A stretch of 64,000 nucleotides of DNA from NCBI GenBank assembly GCA_039881145.1, contig JAYKKI010000027.1, positions 18,425,001 to 18,489,000 on the forward strand. Reading direction: 5' to 3'. Source of the DNA: Druceiella hillmani. Its lineage: Eukaryota; Arthropoda; Insecta; Lepidoptera; Hepialidae. Shown here one piece after another: positions 36,565-49,399 of this stretch (position 1 is its first letter; every line of letters begins with the position of its first letter). The notes under the pieces are model-generated. The model saw only the letters and a list, made by a program, of their open reading frames with translations, ran no database searches and was not told where the DNA came from. The translations under genes and the position numbers were made by a program.

Positions 36565-37235
36565 AGTGGAACGTACGAATATTTCTTCGCATTAGGAAAA
36601 TCAACATTTTACACCATGGGCTGAAACGCTACCATAATGCAATAACAAGACATGGCGAAACCTAGTGGAATAAAAGTGGTCATCTCGATACCGAAGAGCA
36701 CAACATCTTTTTTTCGAGCAACGACAATAGCAGATTTTATGGATTATCCCCTAAATTAAGAATTATATACAGAAAACTCTGTGCATCACCAACTCCACTC
36801 CATATTATCCAAGTCTAGGCTCCCACATCGTCAGCAAATGATGAAGACTGAAGAATTCTACAAATAATTTGAATTTTCAATAGTCACAATACCAAAAAGA
36901 GAACCTTTGATCGTTTTCGATGACTTTTATTCTAAAGTGGATGTAACCAGCAATGATTCAGACTGATATATAGAAAGAAAATATGAACTTGGTGTACGTA
37001 ATTCGAGAAGAAAACGTTTAATAGAATTTTATGCCAACAATACCATGATCATAATGAACACTGTTTTTAAGTATCACTTGAAAAGATTAAATACTTGATT
37101 ATTTCCTGATAGCAAGCACCGAAATTAGATTGACTATATGCAGTTAAGGTCTGGATTAAGGAGCTCTATTACAAACATATATACTCTGCCTGAAACAGAC
37201 TGCCATTCTATCAAATACTAGTGAATAATCTATGA
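36565..37235 (+). pseudogene. broken endonuclease domain of a second LINE ('craniofacial development protein 2-like' type)
   Basis: The order of recognisable pieces is KWNVRIF (36565 on), WNKSGHLDTEEHNIFFSSND (from 36666), DDFYSKVDV (about 36920, matching the GDFN-type active-site motif) and YELGVRNSRRKRLIEFYANN (from about 36985). After these come MNTVFKYHLKRLNT, HRN-IDY and LPETDCH. These follow the order of the apurinic endonuclease domain of non-LTR elements often annotated as craniofacial development protein 2-like. Several in-frame stops, and replacement of the final SDH motif by 'HSI', show that it is dead. The reverse transcriptase that should follow is absent: sequence homology ends at about 37240, next to the Helitron-like end at 37292. 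Confidence 0.8.
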
Positions 37236-37291
37236 ATAAAATTGGATAAATTTAAATCCCCCGTAATTGCAAATATATATTTTAATGTCAT

Positions 37292-37560
37292 ACTAGCTGG
37301 CAGGGTATTTGCTGGGTATAAAAAACATTCATACATTGTAAGATACTACTTACCCAATATTATTTATCAAAATATATTCTGCTTCATTAAATAAAACACA
37401 TTTTCTATTGCACCACTTGATTTCAATAAAAAGGCTTGTCACGAGATATTAAGATTCTGTATTCGTACAAAACAAATGTGCAATATAATGCACAATTACT
37501 GCTTAATAGATAAACCTTGGTGGAAGAAGACAGAAATTGATTGATTGATTAATGCTGTGA
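37292..37560 (-). mobile_element. Helitron-like 3' terminus (degenerate)
   Basis: On the minus strand the sequence ends '...ccagctagt', with CTAG at 37296-37293, after a partly paired GC-rich patch; on the plus strand it reads 'actagctggcagggtatt' then 'tgctgggtataaaaa'. Helitrons end in CTRR and insert between A and T. The same CTAGT end occurs on the plus strand at about 63850. The other end of the element is not defined; the tract runs up to the TA repeat at 37565. Confidence 0.4.
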
Positions 37561-37562
37561 AA

Positions 37563-37564
<2 letters not shown>

Positions 37565-37614
<50 letters not shown>

Positions 37615-37626
37615 TATATATATATA
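37565..37626. repeat. (TA)n microsatellite
   Basis: About 30 TA units with one 'ataata' slip. Confidence 0.95.
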
Positions 37627-38499
37627 CAGAATACATTTTTGAATAACAAATCATTATCATAATGCGATTTAATTATTTTTTATTACATTTTTTTTCTTTC
37701 AATTTTACTTTTGTAAAACCATTTTAAAGTGATTTACAAAACTGAAAGTATTACCCTTGTCAAGGACTACATAAATCTTGCAATTAGATGGCACATCATG
37801 TTATCTTAACTATATTATTTGGTCCCCTATAAGAACAACAATTTGTTTCGATTTCAAGCTACTTATAAATTATTTAATCATAAATGCATGATCTAAAATA
37901 GAAGTTGACTTGTCACAGTAAACAGAGACGAGCTATAGATTGAATGGAAAAATAGCCTAACCGTTGCCTGGTTAGTTGAAATAGTTACAAAGCGATAACT
38001 ATTCAAAACGTGTAAGATATCAGCTATGCATTTATAATCATGCATCTACTGCGCGTATAGTAATACAAGTATTATTTAAGACGTTCATTTTAATTATATC
38101 TTAAATATGCAAACGGCAACGAACATCGTGTAGTGAAATATTTGGCTTAATCGACATAAAAAAGTATTAAACATAGATATTAAAATTAAAATATTAATTC
38201 CACTGTGATGAGTTGAAACTTTTCAGACAATAGAATTTAAAAATAAACGAAAGAAAAGTGTCTAAAAATTTATACAGTGGCGTGTAATTTACATGCCATC
38301 GTTACTTAACGTCTATAACAAACATTTATATTTACGTGTAGGGATCGATTCTTCAGTGTAAACATTTGTGAAGAATCAAGAATTTTCATATAGCTCTTTA
38401 TATTTTAATTCTCTGCTTGTATCTCTTTTTTCTCTATATTCGATTAAGTTAAGCATATCAAGAACATTTTCTTCAAAATATTTATCGAAGCAAAGATTA

Positions 38500-38690
38500 T
38501 GCGACAACCCTATCTTGTCCCTGTCCCGCTATATTCTCAGGCTCATTCGTGATGTGATGTTTTATGCATATGACGGGCGCGGCGACAGCCTCGGGCTCTC
38601 TCTGATCCTCCGTCTCCACACCCCCGCCCATTCCTTTGGCAACTCGTTCACCTCCAACCCAATTTTTGTACATATATTTTATTCATAACA
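38500..38690. other. GC-rich island without recognised product
   Basis: 'gcatatgacgggcgcggcg', 'cagcctcgggctctctctg' and 'cacacccccgcccattcc' stand out from the AT-rich background. A plus-strand frame (38368-38688, 106 codons) crosses it but begins in low-complexity sequence and shows no domain. It could be an exon fragment, a regulatory island or a transposon scar. Confidence 0.3.
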
Positions 38691-39072
38691 AGCCCACGTT
38701 AAGTCTTTACCGACGTGGACAAACGGCGAAGGTTCGTATGCCAAACATACGGCAGTTGAATTCGAAAAATATTTAAAAATTTACAAATACCTCATCTCGT
38801 ACTCTGATACTTCAAAAACGTCACGTCACGCATGCGAATATTTAAACGAAATAACACCTGAAAAACGTCGACACGAACGAAGAGCCGGGATTAGTCCGGT
38901 GAGATTTATGAGCGGGCTTGTCAAAGTGGTGAAATATATACGACTTAAAGGTGAAAGTGATATATGGGATACGTTACGTATTACTACTGTATCCTATGTG
39001 TTACGCAATCATCATGTACAAGATTTCTTTGAATTCGATATTAAAATCATCATTTTTGGGTATATTTCAATT

Positions 39073-39160
39073 GAAAACGTTAGTTTATTTGAAATTGAAA
39101 ATGTTAGTTTATTCAAAATTTAAAACGTTAGTTTATTTAAAATTGAAAACGTTAGTTCCG
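39073..39160. repeat. 24-bp tandem repeat, four copies
   Basis: 'gaaaacgttagtttatttga' type units start at 39073, 39097, 39121 and 39145. Because 24 is a multiple of three, frames across it read as an eight-residue repeat (ENVSLFEI, ENVSLFKI). No further evidence supports a protein. Confidence 0.9.
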
Positions 39161-41727
39161 AAACGTTTATTTTAATTTAATATTATTTTATGACAGCAAG
39201 ATGTAATAAACTTTCATCTTTTATTCATACAATGTGTATTTTATTCAAAAATATAATCAGAAACGAAAATTACAAGTAGAGTCAATCTAAAAAAAATTAA
39301 CTCGAGAAATTTATAATAAACTATTCAGGGCGTCTACTATCAATGTTTGATTTGTTTATAAAATCACTTATTTTGATAGTCAAATGACTCGTTTTCTTTA
39401 ATAATTGTTATGTTTAGACATACAAATTATTACTTAATTCGATTTCAAAAATACACATTTTCTGAATTCTTCCTCAAAAAATGTTTTCTAAAAAGTTTAC
39501 ATATATATTAGTTATGTTAATTTTACGTATTCAATTAAAGCAGATTTTTGATATGAAACCTTAGGTGAATGTGAGTCTATCTCGTAAAAGAGATGACATA
39601 ATGAGTTAGTTATAGCTATGAAAGTCCAAAGAGTAAGTGTCTGCTTGAAGTATTTATGTACGACAGGATATAAGATAAATAAATACTGTTATAGGTCGTA
39701 TATAATAGAATTGATATAATAAAAATATATCTTTTTAAATAATTGACAAGTACATACTAATGAAAACATGCGTATTGGGGTATGCAATACGAAAAGTTCT
39801 ACTACCCATATTTCTTGAAGTATATAGAAAGTTACAAAATCCAATATTAACCTAAAAATTATTGCAAAATTTTGCTAATGACTGAACGTGGAAGAATAGA
39901 CGTGATAAAATTATATGTATTCCTGACTTCATCATGGGACGGTAAATTCAGCAAGTTTAGTAAGATACCTTGGTTATAGGTATGGGTCAGTACACTTTCT
40001 TGTTTCTCTTTCTCCTTACACAGTTTCTTGTTTGTCTCTCTCCTTATTGGGTAATAACAGTATACGTTTCATGAAAAAAAAAATCATTAATATGTTATGA
40101 AAGGAATAAACGGCACTGTCACACTGCATATATTTTCTTTTGAAATTGGAGCCAGTAATGATATTTTTTAAGGCATCACAATAAAATATTGTTTTTTTCT
40201 TTCTTGTCGGTTTCAAATTCTATTTTTATCACTGAAACCTATGTAAAAGATATGTATTACTCGCAACTCCTTCGTTCCCTAGCTGTACCAACGTAAGTAA
40301 TTTACTCTAGTTTTGTACGAAACAATTTTTTTCAGGAAAAGAAGTTGCCAGTGTTGTTTTACCTACACTATACCAACAATGTGGTAAATTTTAACATATT
40401 TTTTCACAAGTCTCTAATGAAATAAACATTTCTAAACTTTTCCATTATGTGAGGTCATCGGTAAAATAGCGTTTGGAAACATCTGAAAACTACCAAATTC
40501 CAGTCATTTTATCTAAACTCAATAATTGGGCGCTATACCATATGATAGATATATAGACACGGCCATGCATAAATCGATTGTAAATAATCATTATGTTTAT
40601 AAGGTAATAGATAAATATGGGCTATCCCAATACATGGCATATAATTTCGTAATAAGGAAATTATTTTGACAACCCTTATTTTCTCACATCCTGGCACTGC
40701 TTGTTCCACATTACGAAATCAATACCGCTGCATGCACGATATTAAACCCACTTGACTTATACCACAACAGTCACGATGTTGAAACAAATTTATTGGTGCA
40801 CAACGTTCACCATAATAAGACCACTTTGTTAATACCACCACATATTGAAGTCACTTTCTAGGAATACAAATGGTTTTAAAACACTTATTTTAGGATGGAT
40901 AATAGTAGTTGTTAGTCATTCTATTTTTTTAATTTGTTTAGCTTTAAACGCTAATTTGACTACTATTTTTAAATCTCACGTTTTAGTTATTTTATAAATG
41001 GAGATTATTTGTCATTTTCATATTTCATCAGTTTTTGCATCAATTTTTTCGTCATAAAGTGGAAAGAATAATAAACACTTTCTATTTGGTTGCAGAATAT
41101 AAAATACATAAGTAAATTTTTTTAAATTAGAAATCGCTGTCCATATTTATTAAAGAACAAAAAAATGAGAGAGAAAATAGAAAGAGAGAATGAAGTTAGA
41201 GCATGTTAATTTCCAGGTTGAAGGAGCCCCAGTGTGGTTAAACCATAATTTAGTTTTTTACCGGAAATGTATAGGATAAGTGCAGGAAATGCCGAATTAA
41301 GATAGTTAGTGGTACGATTTTAAGCAGGATACTATTTAAGCAGGTTATAGATTTTAAGCAGGATTGGGCTACGGGAATAAATGGGAACAAGAGTTTTCTA
41401 CTAAACCAGAACAAAAAAAAAGATATGATTTTTAGTTATTTCATATTAAAAAGCTTTATTCATATAGAATCTGGCTGACAGCTATTTTAATAAATCGTAT
41501 TTATCACAACAAGAGATTGATTACTATTTATCAAAAGATAATTATATGTCAGAGAATATGTTACCGTTTAATAGTTTTTACTGCAGTACTATTATTTTTA
41601 AAGCATGGAGGAAAACAGTCTTTCATACATCTTAATAAACCTTCTGCACTAAATTTATGGTTTCGAAAACTACCAAAAAGTTATCACTTCTTAAGATGTC
41701 ATATTTTTTAATAACATTGTGTACAAA

Positions 41728-42016
41728 AAGGCATAAGTTTCACAATCACAATGATACCTATTTGAAATAAAAGGTTAAGAAATATAACGTTGTTTTTCTC
41801 GAGTTAAGCAATATAACATTGTTATAATACTTAAATTTAAATTTTAAATATACATTATTGTGATTGTGAAATGTATACTTTACAAGTTATTTTCACGTTA
41901 AACAATATAACGTTGTTATATTGCTTAACTTCAGATTTCAAACATACATCATTGTAATTGTGAAACTTATACCTCACAAGTCATTCTAAAGTTAAGCAGT
42001 ATAACATTGATAAAGA
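41728..42016. repeat. 94-bp tandem repeat with an inverted partial copy
   Basis: Units beginning 'gtta(a)(g/a)caatataac' start at 41803, 41897 and 41991 (exact 94-bp spacing; the third is partial). Each carries 'acat(a)cat(t/c)attgt', 'attgtgaaa' and 'acaagt(t/c)att'. Just upstream, 41728-41790 holds 'ataagtttcacaatcacaat', which is the inverted complement of the unit's tail. Each unit also contains the palindrome 'caatataacgttgttatatt', so the region is highly foldable. Confidence 0.85.
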
Positions 42017-42119
42017 AATCACAAGGAAGACCAGCAGTTTAAGTTCATTATACTACCTATAATCAAAATAAACCCAAAGGATTTTACACTAAATAATCCA
42101 TTATATTCCACCACATTCA

Positions 42120-42450
42120 AAACAAAAAGCAAAAGCTCTCAACTCGACGTCGTACGAAGAACGCGCAGCCTCCCTCGCCATCAATCCACTGAGGCCGGAT
42201 TAAAACAATCGACAGCTTAATTAAAGCAAGACAAATTATGTGAACGACTGAGCAAAGACTGGCGGGCCCTGGTATCGCTAACTAATTTGTAACTGCGATT
42301 CATCTGCCGAGATCTATCTCCATTAAGAAGACTGTGACGTCCCGCTGCGCTGATTAATAATATCTCTGTTTACCGCCGGGGCCATGTATCTTAATGGGAA
42401 TCTGTTAATGTCAATTAAGCTTACTGTTTAACAATGTAATATTATCAGCG
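42120..42450. promoter_or_regulatory. candidate conserved non-coding island C
   Basis: A GC-elevated, low-repeat stretch ('ctcgacgtcgtacgaagaac', 'actggcgggccctggtatcg', 'taccgccggggccatgtatc') contains several homeodomain-type cores: TTAATTAA at 42217-42224, 'tgattaataa' and 'tcaattaagc' near 42411-42420. Frames are interrupted, so non-coding regulation is more likely than an exon. It lies 3.3 kb upstream of the CUB exon, presumably in the preceding intron. Confidence 0.35.
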
Positions 42451-42912
42451 AGTCTAGGGCCTCTGTAGGTTTAGGTCTCAGATGAAAGAGTACTAGATAA
42501 ATAAACAGTCTCTAATGCACGTGGAGATATTGGTATTTTGTGTTCAAATGAACGTGCTAAACTTCATATGCAAAGAATAAAAATAAATTTTTAGAAGAGT
42601 GATAAAAAAGTTTAATGACCAAAAATACATACGACGTGATGTACTGCAAATAATATGACATTAAAGACAAGTTTGGTACGAAAAATTCCAGCAAATAATA
42701 TCCAACAACAAGTAAATAATATTTATACAACGAAAAATTTCCGAATAAAATTCCAGTGAATAATATCCAACAACAGGTAAATAATCTTTGTATCTCGATA
42801 AACAATTTAAATGTTTACGTAGATTTGCAAAAAATAACAAATCTTGATATCTATTTATTTGATTAACTTTTCATCCATGTCCGGTGAAATTTATGATCTA
42901 GACTGTTCTTCG

Positions 42913-43046
42913 AGAGTTTAGAATATCAATCATTCGCCTTACCGTCTTTCAGTTCATTTGCGTATTATTTGCAGATAACCTTATCTGCATATAAAATGAA
43001 AATGAACTGGAAGAGGGTGAGGCAAATTATTGATATTCTAAACTCT
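42913..43046. ncRNA. long imperfect hairpin, pre-miRNA-like or mini-MITE
   Basis: The left arm 'agagtttagaatatcaatca' through 'cagttcattt' (42913-42960) pairs with the right arm 'aaatgaactgg' through 'tgatattctaaactct' (42997-43046), with about six mismatches in some 47 positions. The terminal region contains a second perfect stem (gcagataa/ttatctgc). Size and mismatch pattern would fit an insect pre-miRNA-like fold, but also a short MITE or siRNA-type hairpin. No copy elsewhere in the window was seen. Confidence 0.4.
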
Positions 43047-43565
43047 TATTGATGTATGACACATACTTAGACCTAGTTAAATAATAATTTCGATACAAAT
43101 ATAATCGTATTATTTAGTTAATTATTAACTCTCATTTAATTTTTCCTTACAGGTTTTCGGGGTAGACCAGTATAGATTTTATCTCAGATTTTTTAATTAA
43201 CAATTCCAAATAAAACGTTGTATAATGTTTTTAATGTTAACATTAACGTCATTGGCGATAATTACTTTGCAACAATTATAAATATAGGGTAGATAAATAA
43301 TTTATGCAAATGTTATGGAAATATTCATAGCAGGTATGCCATAATATTGAAATAAATTATTGTACGTGCAAATAATATCAATATATAGAGTACCGTGATA
43401 AATGGAAAATAAAATATATTCCATTTAAAATAATTGATTATCACTTATGGGTATTTTTATATATTAAGCATGAATACTCAGTCCAAATACAAAGTTTTAA
43501 ATAAGTTCAAAATGGAAATTTTTGTTTAAAAAACATTTTGTTAAGACTATCAATAACAATATATA

Positions 43566-43720
43566 TTGAACACAATTAAATAAAACTACGTGATGTAGTA
43601 TTATTTCTACTTTCTTTAAGTTCTTTACCACGACCTAGGTTTCCTTGTATTACAACATCTTCAGGTGGGCTATAAGCAATGATTCAATCTTTGCTAATAA
43701 CCCACCAGGAGATGTTATCA
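43566..43720. mobile_element. foldback MITE, truncated copy M2
   Basis: Same family as 12073-12317: 'cacaattaaataaaactacg', 'tgatgtagtattatttctac', 'cacgacctaggttt' and 'acaacatcttcaggtggg' make up the left arm, then the palindrome tip and the start of the right arm ('aatctttgctaata', 'cccacc'). Homology stops near 43720, so most of the right arm has been lost. Confidence 0.88.
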
Positions 43721-44401
43721 AAGATAATCAAAGTCTAAATTATCATAAGAAATGCTTTTCAAACACGTTTCAGTAATTTCGAATTACTTGGTTTAAATTT
43801 CAGTTAATCATATAACAATACACTTATCAATTTGAATACAAAACATATTTTTTATATTTAATATACGAAGTGTTATAAATACGAATGTATAGCACAATAC
43901 TTCTTTTAGGAATACGTAATTTTATATTTCTACTGAATTATCTTGGCCTGACTATTCGGTTTATGGAAAAATTCTAGTAAAATGAAATTAATTTATTATG
44001 TACATTATTTAAGTTCTTAATATAAACACAAAGATATAATTGTTTTTCATGTTTAGAAAATATAATAGAATGAAATTTTCGTTGTCGTATCAAAGAATAA
44101 AAAAATTGAAAAAACTGTCTGTAACCCTATCAAGTGAACATTCCGGAAAAAAAATTTGATCATTTAATTTGGTTTTTCCAAAATTTAACCAGAAACAAAC
44201 TAAACTGATGTATGATGCAAACGTGATTTTTTAAAAGTTTCATAAAATAAAAGGTTATAATTTTTACATATACGAGTAAATGTCAATAAAAAATATAGAT
44301 ACGTTAATAATATTCCATTAATAAAATTTAACCACTCGTCAGAAAGGAGTAACCAAAACAAGCTGGAAGTTACTATTTACCGTCATACAAAATTAATTTA
44401 A

Positions 44402-45384
44402 CCCATTAGAACCCGAAAGACATCTATCGTTGTTAACATCTCGAGCGTCACTGACTCATATCTGGGTCCTTTTGCGACTAACAGCACTAAAATTTAAATA
44501 GTCAGGTTATAATAAAACAAATATATAGACAAGTATGTATCATTTGAAAAAGAACAAAATAAAGCGGAATCAAATAAAGTGGATCAAAAATCAGGCGGTA
44601 AACAGTGTTCGTATTGACCGTTGTTATTATGTGTACTTTGTATTTATTGTTTTATTTTTGTCATAAAAATGTTTGCTTCTAAAACTGATAAAATATGTTA
44701 TATTTTGGGAGTTCGAACACATCATTTTTTTACGAAAAATGTTGGCAAAATCATTGAAATGGGAATATTTGAATAAAAAAGTATGTTAATAATGGGAAAA
44801 TCATTTATTAATTTTTGCGACAGTAATTATTTATTTTTTATATATTTATATGACTTATACAAAATGTTTTCTCCATTTCCAATGAAATTTTAATCTTATT
44901 AAATTTATTATTTCGTTTACTTTTTCTATAGGACGTATTTATTTTTTAGTAATGTTAGAAACGCCATTTTATGCTAGTTTATAGCAACATATAACCTTTA
45001 TGTTGTATTTTCATTCATAAATTAGCGTAACGCGTAATTTCAAAATCTTTAGTTTTCTTTCCTTTTTCTGAACTGAAAAGCGTTTTAGGTATTTAAAAAA
45101 TATTGTGGCAATATTTTTTTTACCCCTAATTATTGCAAAAACAACTCAAAATTGTTAGGAAGTGCGAGTATATCCGTTACTTTTTAGCACTGAATTTTAT
45201 TACAGTAGCCTGTTTGATGTATTGCTTTCAATTGTCGTATTTTGCTGAGTTAGGTAAAAACTTAACGATAATATAATTTTTTATTAGGAAAAATGATTTA
45301 CTTACTTGTTTGTTTTTTTTTTATTTCTGAGTAATAAAATATTTTAACGGTTATTGCTGCTTTGTGCGCCCGAGCTCTCTAGGG
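44402..45384 (+). mobile_element. piggyBac-like non-autonomous element (copy P2)
   Basis: The 983-bp unit starts CCCATTAGAACCCGAAAG right after TTAA (44398-44401) and ends 'cgcccgagctctctaggg' before TAAA (45385-45388, one change from TTAA). The two ends form an imperfect inverted repeat beginning CCC. Copy P1 (15100-16018) shares the interior and the right end. No transposase frame survives. TTAA target preference and CCC termini are the known piggyBac superfamily features; mobilisation in trans is inferred. Confidence 0.78.
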
Positions 45385-45388
45385 TAAA

Positions 45389-45741
45389 TGCTATTGAATA
45401 CAAATCTGGTTTTAAATTTTCGAAATTCAAATTTGGTGATGATTTTTTCGACAAAATCGCTGATTTTTTTCCGACTTAATTGTAACTTAATAAAATACAC
45501 ACAAAACAATTTGTAAAAAAAAAGTAATTAATAAATTGGCATAAAATTTACATATTTCAAAATAAAATTAGCAGTTTTATATTTAATTTTAATCCATTAA
45601 AGGAAAGATAAACCTCGTTCAACTTATAAATAATAAATATATTCTGTTATCTGGCAAAAACAAATAATACATGATTTGACTAATTAACATTGAATAGAGC
45701 TAAACGACCTAACACTTGCATCTATCCTCATTTGTCCGTAG
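45389..45741 (+). other. intron sequence upstream of the CUB exon
   Basis: AT-rich, non-coding. It ends with the 3' splice site: 'ctatcctcatttgtccgtag' is a pyrimidine-containing tract closing in AG at 45740-45741. Confidence 0.7.
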
Positions 45742-45922
45742 GTTGCACGTGCCTGGTATTCTCCTCGACATTCGGCAAGGAACGCGGCTCGTTCAGTAGC
45801 CCCGACTACCCGCGCCCTTATCCGCCCGCCCTCGACTGTTTACTCTACACGTTCCTCGCCGCCCCGCACCAGATTGTTGAGCTCACCTTCACCGACTTCG
45901 ACGTCTACAAGACACATCTAGA
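45742..45922 (+). CDS. internal exon encoding the N-terminal half of a CUB domain
   Basis: CUB domains are extracellular beta-sandwich modules that bind proteins or carbohydrates in secreted and membrane proteins. The exon starts after AG at 45741 in phase 1 and ends before GTGAGT at 45923 with two bases (GA) of the next codon; it is 181 bp. It encodes CTCLVFSSTFGKERGSFSSP, then DYPRPYPPALDCLLYTF and APHQIVELTFTDFDVYKTHL. Diagnostic features are the G-x-F-x-SP-x-YP-x-x-YP signature, two cysteines near the start and the one in LDC that would form the first CUB disulphide, and the aromatic VELxFxxFDV strand. The second half of the domain must lie on a later exon outside the window or not recognised here. 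Composition is GC-rich against AT-rich introns, and no stop interrupts it. The host could be a multi-CUB neuronal protein of the suppressor-of-lurcher or neto type, but the gene cannot be named with certainty. Confidence 0.9.
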
Positions 45923-47651
<1,729 letters not shown>

Positions 47652-48376
47652 GTGTAACATAAAACCAGTCTTTCCAGGTAGAGAGCGGACAGAATCGCTA
47701 ATTTATGATACATTTATAGATTTCATCTGAATACTTGATAACTGGTCCCTGATGTTGATTGCCTTGACGTTAACACAGCCATTTCGATTCAATGTTACTT
47801 TTTTTTTCGTTTTATATTTTTTGCACTTTTTTTAATTTCCTCAAACTTATTTAAAATAGATTCACCAATTATATATTTTTATCTTATGAACTAAACCTTT
47901 ATACTATAATACAATACAATACAATATAGTAACCAAAAGGAAATGGATGAAATACAACCAATCAGTATTAACGAATGAGAATATATCTAAAGTGTTAATA
48001 AGAAAGAATCGAAATAACAGCGAATCTAATTTTGCTGCTTAACGACCTGTAACTATGATTATATAAGCGTAAAGGGATGAAGTAGTATAATATTAAACTA
48101 AACTATATCATATTTAACTAAATTAATAGTTTGCCAGCAAAATATCAATTATTTTCATTAAAGAAGTTTTAGGCAGAGAGTTTCAGAAGCCTCAATACTG
48201 AAATTATCAAATTATTAATATAAATTTAATTAAATATTGCCTATCGAATTCTTGACATAAAGTAATAAATACGATGCTACATCAAACGACTCTGCTCGAT
48301 AAACTTTTCTTGCTCCCTTCAATGAAATATCGTGTCAGAATTTACGCTTGATTGTTCAAAATACTTGTAGCCTTAT

Positions 48377-48386
48377 TATATGTATG

Positions 48387-48441
<55 letters not shown>
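48377..48441. repeat. (TATG)n/(TA)n microsatellite
   Basis: Three 'tatg' units followed by about 24 TA units and 'tgtgtg'. Confidence 0.95.
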
Positions 48442-48759
48442 AGCCAATTCCATACTAAAAATCTTTGAAATCACGTTTCAAAATATATCTGTCGAAATAT
48501 AAAGAAAGACTATCCGCGCCGCATCAGCAGGGAAATTAAAGACAACATAGGATACTAATTAATTGAAATGTACGAATAATTTGTTATGTATATTGAAATA
48601 TATTGAAAATGTAATTGAAGCTCGCTGAAATAAATAGATTTTCCATTCATATTTTACAAACTATTGTCTAAGGATTAATACAAACTTTTTTTTATGATGT
48701 AAATTTGTTTTTAGACTTCAAAAGTGCATCCTCTCGTAAAAAACGTAAATCTTTTTCAA

Positions 48760-48930
48760 TAGTGGTATATATGGCTTATTGCTGCGAGAACACTCTCTTA
48801 CAGCCAACTATAAACTCCGTCCAGCCCCGCTCGACGAACGGGCCGGGAATCGAACCCGGGTCTCCGCGGTGCGTCACGCCGTCAAATGTTGTATGCCTTA
48901 TGATCAACCCAACACACCACGGCGACGACC
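48760..48930 (-). mobile_element. tRNA-derived SINE
   Basis: On the minus strand the head (48930 to about 48842) looks like a tRNA. A pol III A-box-like 'tggtgtgttgggttgatc' lies at 48919-48902 and a near-perfect B box GGTTCGATTCC at 48856-48846. Beyond this is a unique body ('gagcggggctggacgg', 'gttggctgtaagagag') and a tail 'cgcagcaataag'. The body and tail recur at 14480-14605, showing a dispersed family. The intervening sequence does not fold into a complete cloverleaf with a recognisable acceptor stem, so it is not annotated as a functional tRNA. The open frames across it (48705-48941, 48779-49096) are shadows. Confidence 0.8.
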
Positions 48931-49399
48931 TTATTATATAATTAAATATATTTTCAATCTTTCATTTCAAATATTTCAGAAATTTGACGCACTCAAATTT
49001 GGTATAATTTCAGGAGTCAAAAGTAATTTTTGCTACAATTTAACAGGTAGTTTATGTCCTAGAAACAGAAATATTTTTTCTCCAAATTATATTTAACTCT
49101 AACCTTGAGTTACAATTTTACGTAATCTGTGAAAATTTCGTGCATATACTTTTAGCTTCTAAGGAAACTGAACGAGGAAAAACGAAAACGGACGACGGAG
49201 TGAAAGTAACCGAGTTTTGTTCGGACCCTTTGGTAGTAGACCTTTTCGGTATATTTTTTTTAAATTTCTTCTATTTAATTAAAATCTCGACATATATTCA
49301 AGTTTGACAAACTACAATACAGTACTCTCTAAAAGTATATAATCATGGAAAACTATCCAATGATTTTACATATACGTACTATACGAGTTCAGGTCGTAT

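Larger units (their letters stand above)
37627..41727. other. mostly unannotated AT-rich stretch
   Basis: Besides the GC island at 38500 and the 24-bp repeat at 39073, only short frames without domains are present (for example 40016-40216 minus and 41517-41711 plus). Confidence 0.5.

Noticed and set aside
39073..39175. protein with an eight-residue repeat
   Set aside because: The 24-bp repeat keeps any frame open; both overlapping frames are equally open and no start or splice context supports either.
48842..48930. functional tRNA gene
   Set aside because: The A and B boxes are present, but there is no complete cloverleaf or acceptor stem, and the body continues as a SINE with a second copy elsewhere.
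48779..49096. 105-codon frame with DERAGNRTRVSAVRHAVK
   Set aside because: It is a shadow of the tRNA-derived SINE on the other strand. This peptide type is a known false protein from tRNA-like repeats.
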